A DNA stretch of 23,787 nt from an uncultured Collinsella sp. (GTDB taxonomy: Bacteria; Actinomycetota; Coriobacteriia; Coriobacteriales; Coriobacteriaceae): positions 1 to 23,787 of the forward strand of contig UQZH01000032.1 in NCBI GenBank assembly GCA_900545445.1, read 5' to 3'. Position 1 is the stretch's first letter; every line of letters starts with the position of its first letter. Position numbers and translations under genes: made by a program. The notes beneath the pieces were generated by a model. It saw only the letters and a program-made list of their open reading frames with translations. It ran no database searches and had not been told where the DNA came from. Positions 1 to 6,215 of this stretch are shown one piece after another.

Positions 1-720
1 GAACACGGCGGGGCCCTTCAAGTCCTCGGGCGTGCCCCAACGGGCGGCCGGGGTCTTGGCGATGATGAACTGGTCAAACGGGTGACGGCTGCCGTCGGGC
101 TGCGTCTCGCGCAGCGGCGCGGTCTGCGGCGTGGCGATGTAGCCAGGCCCAATGCCGTTGCACTGGATGTTGGCCTCGCCAAACTCGGAGCAGATGTTCT
201 TGGTGAGCATCTTCAGACCGCCCTTGGCAGCGGCGTAGCCGGCGATGGTCTCGCGGCCAAGCTCGCTCATCATCGAGCAGATGTTGATGATCTTGCCGTG
301 ACCCTTGGCGATCATGCCGGGCAGGCAGGCCTTGGAGACGATGAACGGGGCGTTAAGGTCGATGTCGACGACGCGACGGAAGTCCTCGGCGCTCATGTCG
401 AGCATAGGGGTGCGCTGGATAACACCGGCGTTGTTGACCAAGATGTCGGGCGTGGTGCCAAAGTCGGCCTCGATCTTGGCGACGAGCTCGGCGACGACGG
501 CCTCATCGGTGACGTCGGCCACGTAGCCGCGAGCCTCAAAGCCCAGCTCGCGGTAGTGCTTCTCGGCCTCGGCGACCTTGTCGGCGTGACGTGCGTTAAA
601 GGCGATCTTGGCGCCGGCCTCGCCGAGCGCCTCGGCAATGGCCATGCCAATGCCATAAGTGGCACCGGTCACGAGCGCGACCTTGCCATCAAGGCGGAAG
701 CTGTCCATAAGATCAGACAT
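1..720 (-). CDS. SDR oxidoreductase, gluconate 5-dehydrogenase type (C-terminus beyond the window)
   Basis: Short-chain dehydrogenase/reductase, first 240 residues; the C-terminus lies off the left edge. Seen: the Rossmann glycine motif TGATYGIG (residues 18-25), NNAG (96-99) and the catalytic Ser149, Tyr162 and Lys166 (YAAAK). The stretch around INICSMMSELGRETI and the later TPAARWG resemble E. coli IdnO (NAD(P)H-dependent 5-ketogluconate/gluconate interconversion) more than KduD, though KduD-type activity (2,5-diketo-3-deoxygluconate to KDG) would suit the KDG kinase and aldolase nearby. The ATG at 720 is preceded by AAAGGA (726-731). Its upstream region carries GTGAAC palindromes and a degenerate copy of the LacI-type box found at the KDG kinase promoter, so it probably belongs to the same sugar-acid regulon. 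The family is certain; the exact substrate is not. Confidence 0.88.
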   Translation of the reverse strand, partial: MSDLMDSFRLDGKVALVTGATYGIGMAIAEALGEAGAKIAFNARHADKVAEAEKHYRELGFEARGYVADVTDEAVVAELVAKIEADFGTTPDILVNNAGVIQRTPMLDMSAEDFRRVVDIDLNAPFIVSKACLPGMIAKGHGKIINICSMMSELGRETIAGYAAAKGGLKMLTKNICSEFGEANIQCNGIGPGYIATPQTAPLRETQPDGSRHPFDQFIIAKTPAARWGTPEDLKGPAVF

Positions 721-736
721 AGCGATCCTTTCAAAA

Positions 737-869
737 GAAACGTTCATCTATATAAGTCTTGCTTCTAATACAAGCTCAGTATAGGAGAAGCGGAGGAATT
801 AGCGCTCTTGTTCTCCTAAAAATAGGTGAACGTTCACTTTTATAAGGTGAACGGTTGAAATCGGTTGTT
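737..869 (-). promoter_or_regulatory. Operator cluster upstream of the SDR gene
   Basis: A perfect 12-bp palindrome GTGAACGTTCAC (826-837) and an imperfect copy GTGAACGGTTGA (848-859) lie on either side of a TTATAA (840-845) that could be a -10 box reading toward the SDR gene. A weaker copy is GAAACGTTCATC (737-748), close to the ribosome binding site. Overlapping the second box, TGAAATCGGTTGTT (856-869) matches 10 of 14 positions of the CGAAATCGGTTTCG box found at the KDG kinase promoter. Central CG symmetry is typical of LacI-family operators. An alternative -10, TATACT, is at 777-782 on the minus strand. The boxes are seen; their binding proteins are inferred. Confidence 0.55.
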
Positions 870-1074
870 GCGATGTCCGCTACTCGCTTTTCGTCCGTAA
901 CATCGATAAAGAGGGGAACGGATGCCTTGAGCACGCCCATCAGGCGGGGAACGATGAGGTTGCCGCCATTCAGGGGGGGGGCAACATGGAGTAGCGCCCG
1001 TACGCATCGAATTTTCCCCTCATAGATGCGTGGCATAAAGAGCCTTGAGTTCATACGAGCTCGGGGCTCTTTTC
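870..1074 (+). other. Gene-free stretch ending in a terminator-like double hairpin; possible small RNA
   Basis: No convincing gene is seen. The stretch holds a run of nine G (973-981), a small hairpin ACGCATC/GATGCGT (1002-1008 with 1025-1031), and a longer one with outer stem AAAGAGCC/GGCTCTTT (1037-1044 with 1065-1072) and inner stem GAGTTC/GAGCTC, followed by T residues. The last hairpin looks like an intrinsic terminator on the plus strand with no gene ahead of it. It may end an unannotated short transcript or be a relic. A 92-codon minus-strand reading frame across this stretch has no recognisable domain and no good ribosome binding site. Confidence 0.3.
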
Positions 1075-1230
1075 GTCTGGATTGCGGACGTATTGACAGA
1101 CGAAAGCGTGTTGCGTCTGGCTCAAAACCGTATGAAAGCGCAATTTACGTCTCAATTCCGGACGCAAATCAAGACGAAAACCGTTTGCGTCTGGAAAAAA
1201 TCAGTACGCAAACGGTTTTCGTCTTATAAT
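1070..1230 (+). promoter_or_regulatory. Promoter with three 21-bp dyads ahead of the AlbA_2 protein gene
   Basis: A consensus -10 TATAAT lies at 1225-1230, 31 nt before the likely start codon of the next gene. Upstream are three copies of a 21-bp dyad with consensus AGACGAAA-N5-TTGCGTCT: 1098-1118, 1172-1192 and, inverted, 1204-1224. The last abuts the -10. Copies two and three lie inside a perfect 20-bp inverted repeat (1171-1190 with 1206-1225). Extra half sites TTTTCGTCTGG (1070-1080) and CGGACGCAAA (1159-1168) are also present. No good -35 is visible. Autoregulation by the downstream winged-helix protein is inferred. Confidence 0.65.
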
Positions 1231-1267
1231 ACGGTCACAGATAGTATGAAATGAAGGGGTTATGCAT

Positions 1268-2521
1268 ATGGTTGTTAGAGAAAGCCCTACGGTCGAATAC
1301 AAGGAAAGCGTTACGCCGACGTTTCTTAAAACGGTGAGCGCCTATGCAAACTACGGGACGGGCAAGATTGAGTTTGGCGTTAATGACGAGGGTATTGCTA
1401 TCGGTCTTGCAGATCCGATTGCTGAATGCCTGCGCATCGAAAATATGATTAATGACAGTTTGGACCCCGCGCCTCGTTACTCGCTTGAGCCCGATGAGAA
1501 ACACGGGACCGTAATCCTTACGGTTTATGAGGGCCAGGACAAACCCTATCGAAGCAAGGGAAAGGCTTACAGACGAAACGATTCGGCGACGGTGGAGGTC
1601 GACCGGTTTGAGTATGGCAGACTGACGCTCGAAGGCAGCAACATAACGTTCGACGCGCTCACGTCGGCTTGCCAGGACATGAGTTTTCACACGCTTGAGC
1701 ATAAGTGTGTTGAACATCTCGGCATTTCAGAGCTAACACCGGATATCATGCGTACGCTTCGCTTGCTCGGCAAGGATGGCTATACCAATGCCGCGGTGAT
1801 TTTGGCGGATAAGAATGATTTTCCGGGCATCGACTGCGTTCGTTTTGGCGATACCGAGGATGTGATTTTGGATCGCGAGACGGCGACAGGTCTATCTGCA
1901 ATTGAGCAGGTGGACAAGGCGGTTGCTATGTTTGCACGCTACTACCGTTATGAGCGTATCGAGGGGATGGAACGCGTCCAAACCGATCGAATTCCTCTTG
2001 AGGCGTTCCGCGAAGCTGTCGCAAACGCTTTGGTGCATCGGACATGGGACGTTCGAGCGAATGTTCAGATTGCTCTGTACGATGATCGCGTCGTTGTGAC
2101 TTCACCCGGACCGTTGCCCGCCGGTTTGACGACGGAACAATATCTGTATGGGCAGATATCCGTGCTCAGAAACCCAATTGTCGCCGAGGTCTTTTTAAAG
2201 CTGGATTACATCGAGAAATTTGGCACAGGAATCGCGCGAATCAGGCGGGCGTATCGAGATTCTTTGAGCCAGCCGGTATTTGATGTTCGCGGCGGCATGG
2301 TGGCCGTCACGTTGCCCGTTATCGATGCCTTTGAAGGGTCTGAGGAAGAGATCCAGGTTCTCAAGGCTTTGTCAGGTGGACGAATACTGTCGCGGAGCGA
2401 GATTGAGCAACAAACGGGATTGAGCCGCACGCGCACGTTGGCGGCGCTTGAATCTTTGCTCAACCGAAACTCGATCGTAAGGCGGGGGACAGGACGCGCC
2501 ACGAAATACGAGCGCGCATAG
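1268..2521 (+). CDS. AlbA_2 (Schlafen-type) / ATP-binding / winged-helix protein
   Basis: 417-residue cytoplasmic protein of the family usually annotated as ATP-binding or RNA-binding domain-containing transcriptional regulator. The N-terminal AlbA_2 domain (residues about 5-110) shows the expected pattern: EYKES, then SAYANYGTGKIEFGV and GIAIGL. The middle region contains a GHKL-type ATP-binding segment (EAFREAVANALVHR, with SPGPLPAGL and FGTGIARI downstream). The C-terminus is a winged helix (ILSRSEIEQQTGLSRTRTL). ATG codons occur at 1262 and 1268. GAAGGGG (1253-1259) is only 2 nt from the first but 8 nt from the second, so 1268 is preferred. It is monocistronic and followed by a strong terminator. 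The repeated dyads in its promoter suggest that it represses itself. The biochemical role of this family is poorly defined. Confidence 0.85.
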   Translation: MVVRESPTVEYKESVTPTFLKTVSAYANYGTGKIEFGVNDEGIAIGLADPIAECLRIENMINDSLDPAPRYSLEPDEKHGTVILTVYEGQDKPYRSKGKAYRRNDSATVEVDRFEYGRLTLEGSNITFDALTSACQDMSFHTLEHKCVEHLGISELTPDIMRTLRLLGKDGYTNAAVILADKNDFPGIDCVRFGDTEDVILDRETATGLSAIEQVDKAVAMFARYYRYERIEGMERVQTDRIPLEAFREAVANALVHRTWDVRANVQIALYDDRVVVTSPGPLPAGLTTEQYLYGQISVLRNPIVAEVFLKLDYIEKFGTGIARIRRAYRDSLSQPVFDVRGGMVAVTLPVIDAFEGSEEEIQVLKALSGGRILSRSEIEQQTGLSRTRTLAALESLLNRNSIVRRGTGRATKYERA

Positions 2522-2542
2522 GCCAAATAGCCATATTGCAAG

Positions 2543-2580
2543 ACAGGCCCCAAGCCTTTGCTGGCTTGGGGCCTGTTGTA
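2543..2580 (+). terminator. Intrinsic terminator after the AlbA_2 gene
   Basis: Perfect 14-bp stem ACAGGCCCCAAGCC (2543-2556) with GGCTTGGGGCCTGT (2563-2576), loop TTTGCT, then a short T-rich tail. It sits 21 nt after the stop codon. Confidence 0.85.
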
Positions 2581-2602
2581 TGTCGGCTGGCAGTGGTCGA
2601 TT

Positions 2603-2662
2603 TATGGCAATATATAGCAAGATATAGCAAAGTATAGTGAGATATGGCAACGTATAGCGCTG
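2603..2662. repeat. Six tandem 10-bp repeats (TATRGCAANN)
   Basis: Six consecutive 10-bp units beginning at 2603, 2613, 2623, 2633, 2643 and 2653 follow the pattern TATAGCAA or TATGGCAA plus two variable bases; the fourth and sixth units are degenerate. They lie between two convergent genes, after the plus-strand terminator and just before the end of the minus-strand membrane-protein gene. The 10-bp period places every TATA step on the same DNA face. Function unknown. Confidence 0.75.
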
Positions 2663-2684
2663 CTCGCGGGTTCTTGCGGTGGCG

Positions 2685-3365
2685 TTATTTTCCGAATGCC
2701 GCGCGAATAAAACGCTGGGCGAACAGCTTGTTGGCGACGTTGATGACATGGCCCAGGAACAGTGCCGAGATGGCGGTCGTGACGCCAAAGCCGCCCAGGT
2801 TGTGCATAAAGACCAACGACAGCGCGAGCGAGGCGGCAACGTGCGAGCAATCGAATACGACCTTCACATCGCCAAAGCGGCGCTTGAGTTTTTCGGCAAT
2901 GACCTGCACCAAGCCGTCGGGCGCGTTGGGAACGACGCCCATGTTGACGACGAGGCTCACGCCAAACGCGGTGATGGCAAGCGAGAGCAGCATGGTTACG
3001 ACCTGTGCCGGCAGCGCGGTGGGGTGCAGAGGGTTAACGGTCATAAAGAAGTCGGTAAAGCCGCCGATCAGCGTTGAGAAAAAGAGCTCGAGCAAAATGC
3101 GCGGCTGGAACTCGCGGCGTAAGATGGCTGCCTGTGCGGCGATGTAGGCGACGTAGGTCGCGGTGATCCAAAAGCCAAGCGTCTTGCCGGTCAACATGGA
3201 CAGCGTCGTGGCAAAACAGGTAAGTGCGGCAACGCCCAGGCCCGATGCGGTCTGGATACTCATGCCGAGGGCGAGCGTCGCGACGCCTGCCAGATACATC
3301 AGCATTCTGATGACGGTATGACACCAATCGATCTTCTCGCCATTCATGATGATGAGCGGTCGCAT
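2685..3365 (-). CDS. YczE/YyaS/YitT-like integral membrane protein (DUF6198 type)
   Basis: 226-residue polytopic membrane protein with about five or six hydrophobic segments, for example MLMYLAGVATLALGMSIQ near the N-terminus and VVTMLLSLAITAFGVSLVV in the middle. GVVPNAPDGLVQVIAEK followed by FDCSHV is reminiscent of the YczE/YitT group, whose transport substrates are unknown. The ATG at 3365 is chosen because an AAAGGA lies about 12 nt upstream; the next ATG (3347) has no ribosome binding site. Its leader contains the LacI-type operator, the invariant-loop hairpin and the riboswitch-like element that also occur in the KDG kinase/aldolase operon. A role in uptake or export of a sugar acid is therefore a reasonable inference from regulation, not from sequence homology. 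Confidence 0.8.
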   Translation of the reverse strand: MRPLIIMNGEKIDWCHTVIRMLMYLAGVATLALGMSIQTASGLGVAALTCFATTLSMLTGKTLGFWITATYVAYIAAQAAILRREFQPRILLELFFSTLIGGFTDFFMTVNPLHPTALPAQVVTMLLSLAITAFGVSLVVNMGVVPNAPDGLVQVIAEKLKRRFGDVKVVFDCSHVAASLALSLVFMHNLGGFGVTTAISALFLGHVINVANKLFAQRFIRAAFGK

Positions 3366-3407
3366 GCTGCTGCCCGTCCTTTCGGTTGTGAAGAAAAAGG
3401 CTGACCT

Positions 3408-3525
3408 GGGCCGGCAAAAGAGGGTTATCGGAGGCACTGCTGTAAAAGCAGAAAAGCCGGCCCCACGGTCAGTCGTCTAGGAAGTGTCTCGCTGTGCCGG
3501 AATGGGACTGAAGGGCCAACGAGAC
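3408..3525 (-). promoter_or_regulatory. Candidate riboswitch-like leader RNA, copy 1 (before the YczE-like gene)
   Basis: Read on the minus strand this leader forms P1 (3518-3525 with 3486-3493, 8 bp), whose loop carries the invariant AGTCCCATTCCGGC. Next comes a GACTG (3470-3474) able to pair back to CAGTC in the P1 loop (a pseudoknot), then P2 (3456-3463 with 3408-3415, GGGCCGGC/GCCGGCCC). P2 encloses hairpin P3 (3437-3441 with 3447-3451) and the invariant AGCAGTGCCTCCGATAACC. A second copy before the KDG aldolase shares these blocks, while its P1 and P2 arms differ in sequence but still pair. It may correspond to, or resemble, the published Collinsella-1 RNA motif; that could not be checked here. 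Confidence 0.65.
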
Positions 3526-3546
3526 GGGAGGAAAGCAAATGACAAC

Positions 3547-3604
3547 GCGTGGGCAATAAGATGCCAAGATGGTAGGGTGCGTCTTAGCATCCTATTGCCC
3601 ACGC
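3547..3604 (-). promoter_or_regulatory. 58-nt leader hairpin with invariant loop, copy 1
   Basis: Long hairpin at the 5' end of the predicted YczE-like mRNA. The stem begins GCGTGGGCAATA/TATTGCCCACGC, continues with GATGC/GCATC and closes on the 8-nt loop CACCCTAC (minus-strand reading; GTAGGGTG at 3572-3579 on the plus strand). A copy of identical length and loop lies before the KDG kinase (7489-7546) with compensatory stem changes, so the fold rather than the sequence is conserved. Confidence 0.7.
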
Positions 3605-3608
3605 TTGA

Positions 3609-3659
3609 CGAAATCGGTTTCGCTTGAGCCTTAGTATACGCACGGGATTCTTTTTGCAA
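3609..3659 (-). promoter_or_regulatory. Promoter and LacI-type operator of the YczE-like gene
   Basis: Minus-strand -10 TATACT (3633-3638) with a TTGCAA (3654-3659) 15 bp upstream, and the palindrome CGAAATCGGTTTCG (3609-3622) just past the expected start of transcription. The same layout (TTGCAA, 15 bp, TATACT, then this box) occurs at the KDG kinase promoter. Repression by the neighbouring LacI-family protein is inferred. Confidence 0.65.
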
Positions 3660-3676
3660 AGAGAAAAATAATAAAA

Positions 3677-3748
3677 AGGTGAACGTTCACCTAATCGAAA
3701 CAACTCGTTGGCTGTATTATGACAAGGACATACTCGAAACCGATTTCG
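3677..3748 (+). promoter_or_regulatory. Two operator types ahead of the HIT gene
   Basis: A perfect 16-bp palindrome AGGTGAACGTTCACCT (3677-3692) matches the box upstream of the SDR gene. Further on, CGAAACCGATTTCG (3735-3748) is the exact reverse complement of the LacI-type box at 3609-3622. A weak -10, CATACT (3729-3734), directly precedes the second box; TTGGCT (3708-3713) could be its -35 at 15 bp. The boxes could serve the HIT gene, the divergent membrane-protein gene, or both. Confidence 0.55.
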
Positions 3749-3856
3749 CAACGGTTAGAGAGTGCATTGTATGTTCGTCGTGGATTGTCGGGCTGTTTGG
3801 TCGCGCCCGCTGGTCGCATTGCGGCGAACGCCTTCACCCGGATCGAAAGGATCATC

Positions 3857-4291
3857 ATGGAACAGCATACCGATTGCTCGTACTGCATGTGCGGGACCGA
3901 CAACACGCTCGTCGATGCCTTTGGCATTCCCATGCTCGATCTGCCTGCCAGCAAGCTTATCCTGTTTAAGGAGCAGAGCCACAAGGGCCGCGTAATCGTG
4001 GCCTCCAAGCAGCATGTTGACGACATCTCCTGCATGTCCGAGGAGGACGCCGCCGCCTTTATGGCTGATGTCCGTCACGTCGCAGCCGCGCTGCACAAGG
4101 CGTTCAACCCTGACAAGATCAATTTTGGCGCTTACGGCGATACCATGCATCACCTGCACGTGCATATCGTTCCCAAGTACAAGGACGACCCGTTTGAGTT
4201 TGGCGACGTATTCGCCATGAACCCCGGTCGCGTTGCGCTCGAGCCGGCTCAGTACGACGAAATCGCCCAGGCAATTATCGACAACCTGTAA
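3857..4291 (+). CDS. HIT family protein (histidine-triad nucleotide hydrolase)
   Basis: 144-residue histidine-triad protein. The signature HLHVHIVP (residues 99-106) supplies the three histidines of the HIT motif (His99, His101, His103). An N-terminal CSYC (Cys7, Cys10) matches the zinc-ligand pair seen in many bacterial HIT proteins. Members hydrolyse nucleoside phosphoramidates or dinucleotides in the cytoplasm; the natural substrate here is unknown. The ATG at 3857 has AAAGGA (3846-3851) correctly spaced, so an upstream in-frame extension is not used. It is a single-gene unit with LacI-type and GTGAAC palindromes upstream, which is unexpected for a housekeeping HIT protein and suggests coupling to sugar-acid metabolism. 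Confidence 0.9.
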   Translation: MEQHTDCSYCMCGTDNTLVDAFGIPMLDLPASKLILFKEQSHKGRVIVASKQHVDDISCMSEEDAAAFMADVRHVAAALHKAFNPDKINFGAYGDTMHHLHVHIVPKYKDDPFEFGDVFAMNPGRVALEPAQYDEIAQAIIDNL

Positions 4292-4304
4292 AACTCCTTC
4301 GCCT

Positions 4305-4385
4305 CCTCATAAGTTGCGGTGGAATACGGACTGTTTCGCGGCTTAGCTGGCTCAGATAGTCCGTATTTCACCGCAACTTATGAGG
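4305..4385. repeat. Long palindromic repeat, family 2 copy a
   Basis: Arms 4305-4332 and 4358-4385 (28 bp, beginning CCTCATAAGTTGCGGTG) pair with a single G/T wobble around a 25-nt loop. The core TTGCGGTG(A/G)AATA recurs in copy b at 5151-5223, on the other side of the GntR gene. No T-tract follows, so it is not an obvious terminator. Confidence 0.75.
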
Positions 4386-4450
4386 GGGACGGCGTTGCGA
4401 TAGTATTACGTGTTGGTATTTGACTAACCGAGGACTTATCCGAGGGCTTT

Positions 4451-5143
4451 ATGGAACAGCACCAGCATTATCAGAGCCTGCAAGATCAGGCATACAACGC
4501 ATTGCGCTCCAAGATCATCTATGCCGAGCTTAAGCCCGGCACACGCCTTTCGGCGATTGGTCTGGAAAAGGAGACGGGGATCGGACGCACGCCCATCCGC
4601 GAGTCCTTTGTGCGCCTGCGCGAGCAAGAGCTGGTGGAAACGCGCCCCAAGAGCGGCACCTATGTCTCAAAAATTAGCATGGAGCGTGCCGAGAACGCTT
4701 GCTTTTTGCGCGAAAAGCTCGAGAGAAGTGTGCTGATCAAATGCTGCTCGGCTGCTACGCCCGAGCAAAAGCGCCGGCTTGAGCAGATTCTCGCCGAGTC
4801 CGAGTCGCTCGACCATAGCGAAACGCGCCGCTTCTTTGACCTGGACAACTTGTTCCACGAGACATGTTTTGAGATTGCCGGCCGCCACATGCTGTGGGAT
4901 TGGATGAAGAGCGTCAACACGCATTTTGAGCGGTATAACTGGCTGCGCGCGGTGTCGCAGGATTTGGATTGGGAGCCGATTCGTCGGCAGCATCGTCGAA
5001 TTCTTGAGGCCATTAAGGAGGGCGATACCGACACAGCGAGCTATCTGGCAGAGACGCACCTGCATCTGATGCCCGAAGAGCAGGGCCCGGTCATCGCCTT
5101 GCATCCCGATTATTTTGAGCTGCCCAAAGACTCATCCATCTAA
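4451..5143 (+). CDS. GntR family regulator, FadR/FCD subfamily
   Basis: 230-residue transcription factor. The N-terminal winged helix (residues about 10-75) contains the GntR signature LKPGTRLSAIGLEKETGIGR followed by TPIRESFVRL. The C-terminal FCD domain has the expected metal-site residues Asp132, His136 (DLDNLFH), His181 and His203. FCD regulators typically sense carboxylates or sugar acids, which would suit the uronate/KDG setting, but no target is adjacent. The start is the ATG at 4451, with GAGGG (4442-4446) close upstream. The gene stands alone between two copies of a palindromic repeat (4305-4385 and 5151-5223), so the unit may have moved as a cassette or the repeats may simply insulate it. 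Confidence 0.88.
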   Translation: MEQHQHYQSLQDQAYNALRSKIIYAELKPGTRLSAIGLEKETGIGRTPIRESFVRLREQELVETRPKSGTYVSKISMERAENACFLREKLERSVLIKCCSAATPEQKRRLEQILAESESLDHSETRRFFDLDNLFHETCFEIAGRHMLWDWMKSVNTHFERYNWLRAVSQDLDWEPIRRQHRRILEAIKEGDTDTASYLAETHLHLMPEEQGPVIALHPDYFELPKDSSI

Positions 5144-5150
5144 TCTATCC

Positions 5151-5223
5151 CCTCATACGTTGCGGTGAAATAGGGATTGTTTTGCGGCCCAGGTGGCGCA
5201 AACAGTCCCTATTTCACCGCAAC
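5151..5223. repeat. Long palindromic repeat, family 2 copy b
   Basis: Begins CCTCATACGTTGCGGTG. Arms 5159-5182 and 5200-5223 pair over 24 bp with one wobble around a 17-nt loop. It shares the stem core and the start of the loop (TTTNGCGGC) with copy a at 4305-4385. It begins 8 nt after the GntR stop codon. Confidence 0.75.
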
Positions 5224-5249
5224 TGCGTTGGGGCGTGACCGGGGCATAA

Positions 5250-5322
5250 AAATGCGGTGCCGTTTGGAGGAACAGACCGGAAGCAAGGGGTCGATTCCTC
5301 CAGACGGCACCGCATTTGTTTT
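5250..5322 (+). terminator. Large terminator-like palindrome
   Basis: A 23-bp stem (5250-5272 with 5295-5317, one T/G wobble, starting AAATGCGGTGCCGT) with a short inner GACC/GGTC pairing in the loop and a following TTTGTTTT. It probably terminates plus-strand transcription from the GntR gene. It is far longer than an ordinary terminator. Confidence 0.6.
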
Positions 5323-5364
5323 GGCGCTCTGGATTATGTTGAGGCAAAGATTCGGCCGAGGAAA

Positions 5365-5463
5365 AAGCGGCTCGGGGGCGTGTCGCTTCCGTCACGTTCT
5401 ATCAGCATACAAGACGGTTTCGGTTCTTGTCCGTGACGGAAACGGCACGCTTCCGAGCCGCTT
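5365..5463. repeat. Very long imperfect palindrome between the GntR and aldolase genes
   Basis: Arms of about 31 bp (5365-5396 with 5432-5463; outer part AAGCGGCTCGG/CCGAGCCGCTT) pair with a few wobbles. The 35-nt loop has a further ACAAGA/TCTTGT hairpin. There is no protein-coding sign in it. It lies downstream of the aldolase terminator on the minus strand. Confidence 0.6.
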
Positions 5464-5464
5464 C

Positions 5465-5496
5465 AAAAAAGAGGGCGCGGTCTAGGTCGCGCCCTC
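5465..5496 (-). terminator. Intrinsic terminator of the KDG operon
   Basis: On the minus strand, GAGGGCGCG/CGCGCCCTC (5488-5496 with 5471-5479), an 8-nt loop, then TTTTTT (5465-5470), 17 nt after the aldolase stop codon. Confidence 0.9.
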
Positions 5497-5513
5497 CACG
5501 ATAGAGAGCTGGA

Positions 5514-6155
5514 TTAGGCGCGGACCTTCTTGACGACGTCCATGGCCTCGCGAGCGATCTGCTCGACCTTGGAGAAGTCGCCGTCGGCGAACAGGGCCGG
5601 CTTGACCATCCAGGTGCCACCGCAGGCGATGATGGCAGAGGAGCTCAGATACTCCTCGACGTTTGCGGTGCTCACGCCGCCGGTGGGCATAAAGCGGTGA
5701 CCGACAAACGGAGCGGCGAGGGCCTTGATGGTGTTGAGGCCGCCGTACTGAGCAGCGGGGAAGAACTTGGTAACCTTGAGGCCCAGGTTGACGGCAGCGG
5801 TGACCTCGGAGGGGGTCACGGTGCCGGGCAGCACGGGCAGGTCGATGTCGATGCAGTGCTTGACGACGGCCTCGTTGTAGCCTGGGGAGACGATGAACTT
5901 GGCACCGGCGGCACGGGCCTGCTCAACCTGCTCGACAGTCAGGACGGTGCCGGCACCGACGCACATCTCGGGCTCGGCCTCGGCCATGGCGGCGATGCAC
6001 TCGGCAGCGCAAGCGGTGCGGAAGGTGACCTCGGCGGACTTCATGCCGGCGGCCATCAGGGCGTGAGCGAGCGGAGCGGCGTCCTCGACCTTGTCGAGCA
6101 CGACGACCGGTACGATGCCCAGGGACTCAAGCGTGGTGTAGAACTGATCGAACAT
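5514..6155 (-). CDS. eda: KDPG/KHG aldolase
   Basis: 213-residue class I aldolase of the KDPG/KHG family, splitting 2-keto-3-deoxy-6-phosphogluconate into pyruvate and glyceraldehyde 3-phosphate, the last step after KDG kinase. Seen: Glu42 in EVTFRT (general acid/base), Arg46, and the Schiff-base lysine Lys130 in KVTKFFPA, with GAGTVL and PTGGV(S) downstream as in the family. The ATG at 6155 has AAAGGA at the right distance. It follows KDG kinase on the same strand with a 255-nt gap filled largely by a conserved structured leader RNA (6216-6340). It may therefore be co-transcribed yet separately controlled. A terminator follows. Confidence 0.93.
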   Translation of the reverse strand: MFDQFYTTLESLGIVPVVVLDKVEDAAPLAHALMAAGMKSAEVTFRTACAAECIAAMAEAEPEMCVGAGTVLTVEQVEQARAAGAKFIVSPGYNEAVVKHCIDIDLPVLPGTVTPSEVTAAVNLGLKVTKFFPAAQYGGLNTIKALAAPFVGHRFMPTGGVSTANVEEYLSSSAIIACGGTWMVKPALFADGDFSKVEQIAREAMDVVKKVRA

Positions 6156-6215
6156 GATGTTCCTTTCGATGTGCGGCGCGCGAGTGCGCGTAATTGCTAA
6201 AGAAGATTGGCCATG

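Noticed and set aside
776..1054. A 92-codon minus-strand reading frame
   Set aside because: No domain, no ribosome binding site, and it runs through the operator boxes, the G9 run and a hairpin.
1026..1254. Two overlapping small plus-strand reading frames ahead of the AlbA_2 gene
   Set aside because: They cover the dyad array and the -10 box and have no recognisable product.
3408..3525. Assignment of the leader element to a known riboswitch (cobalamin, FMN, TPP, SAM, Moco, ZTP, THF, c-di-GMP)
   Set aside because: None of the signature sequences I know for these classes is present; left as an unassigned motif.
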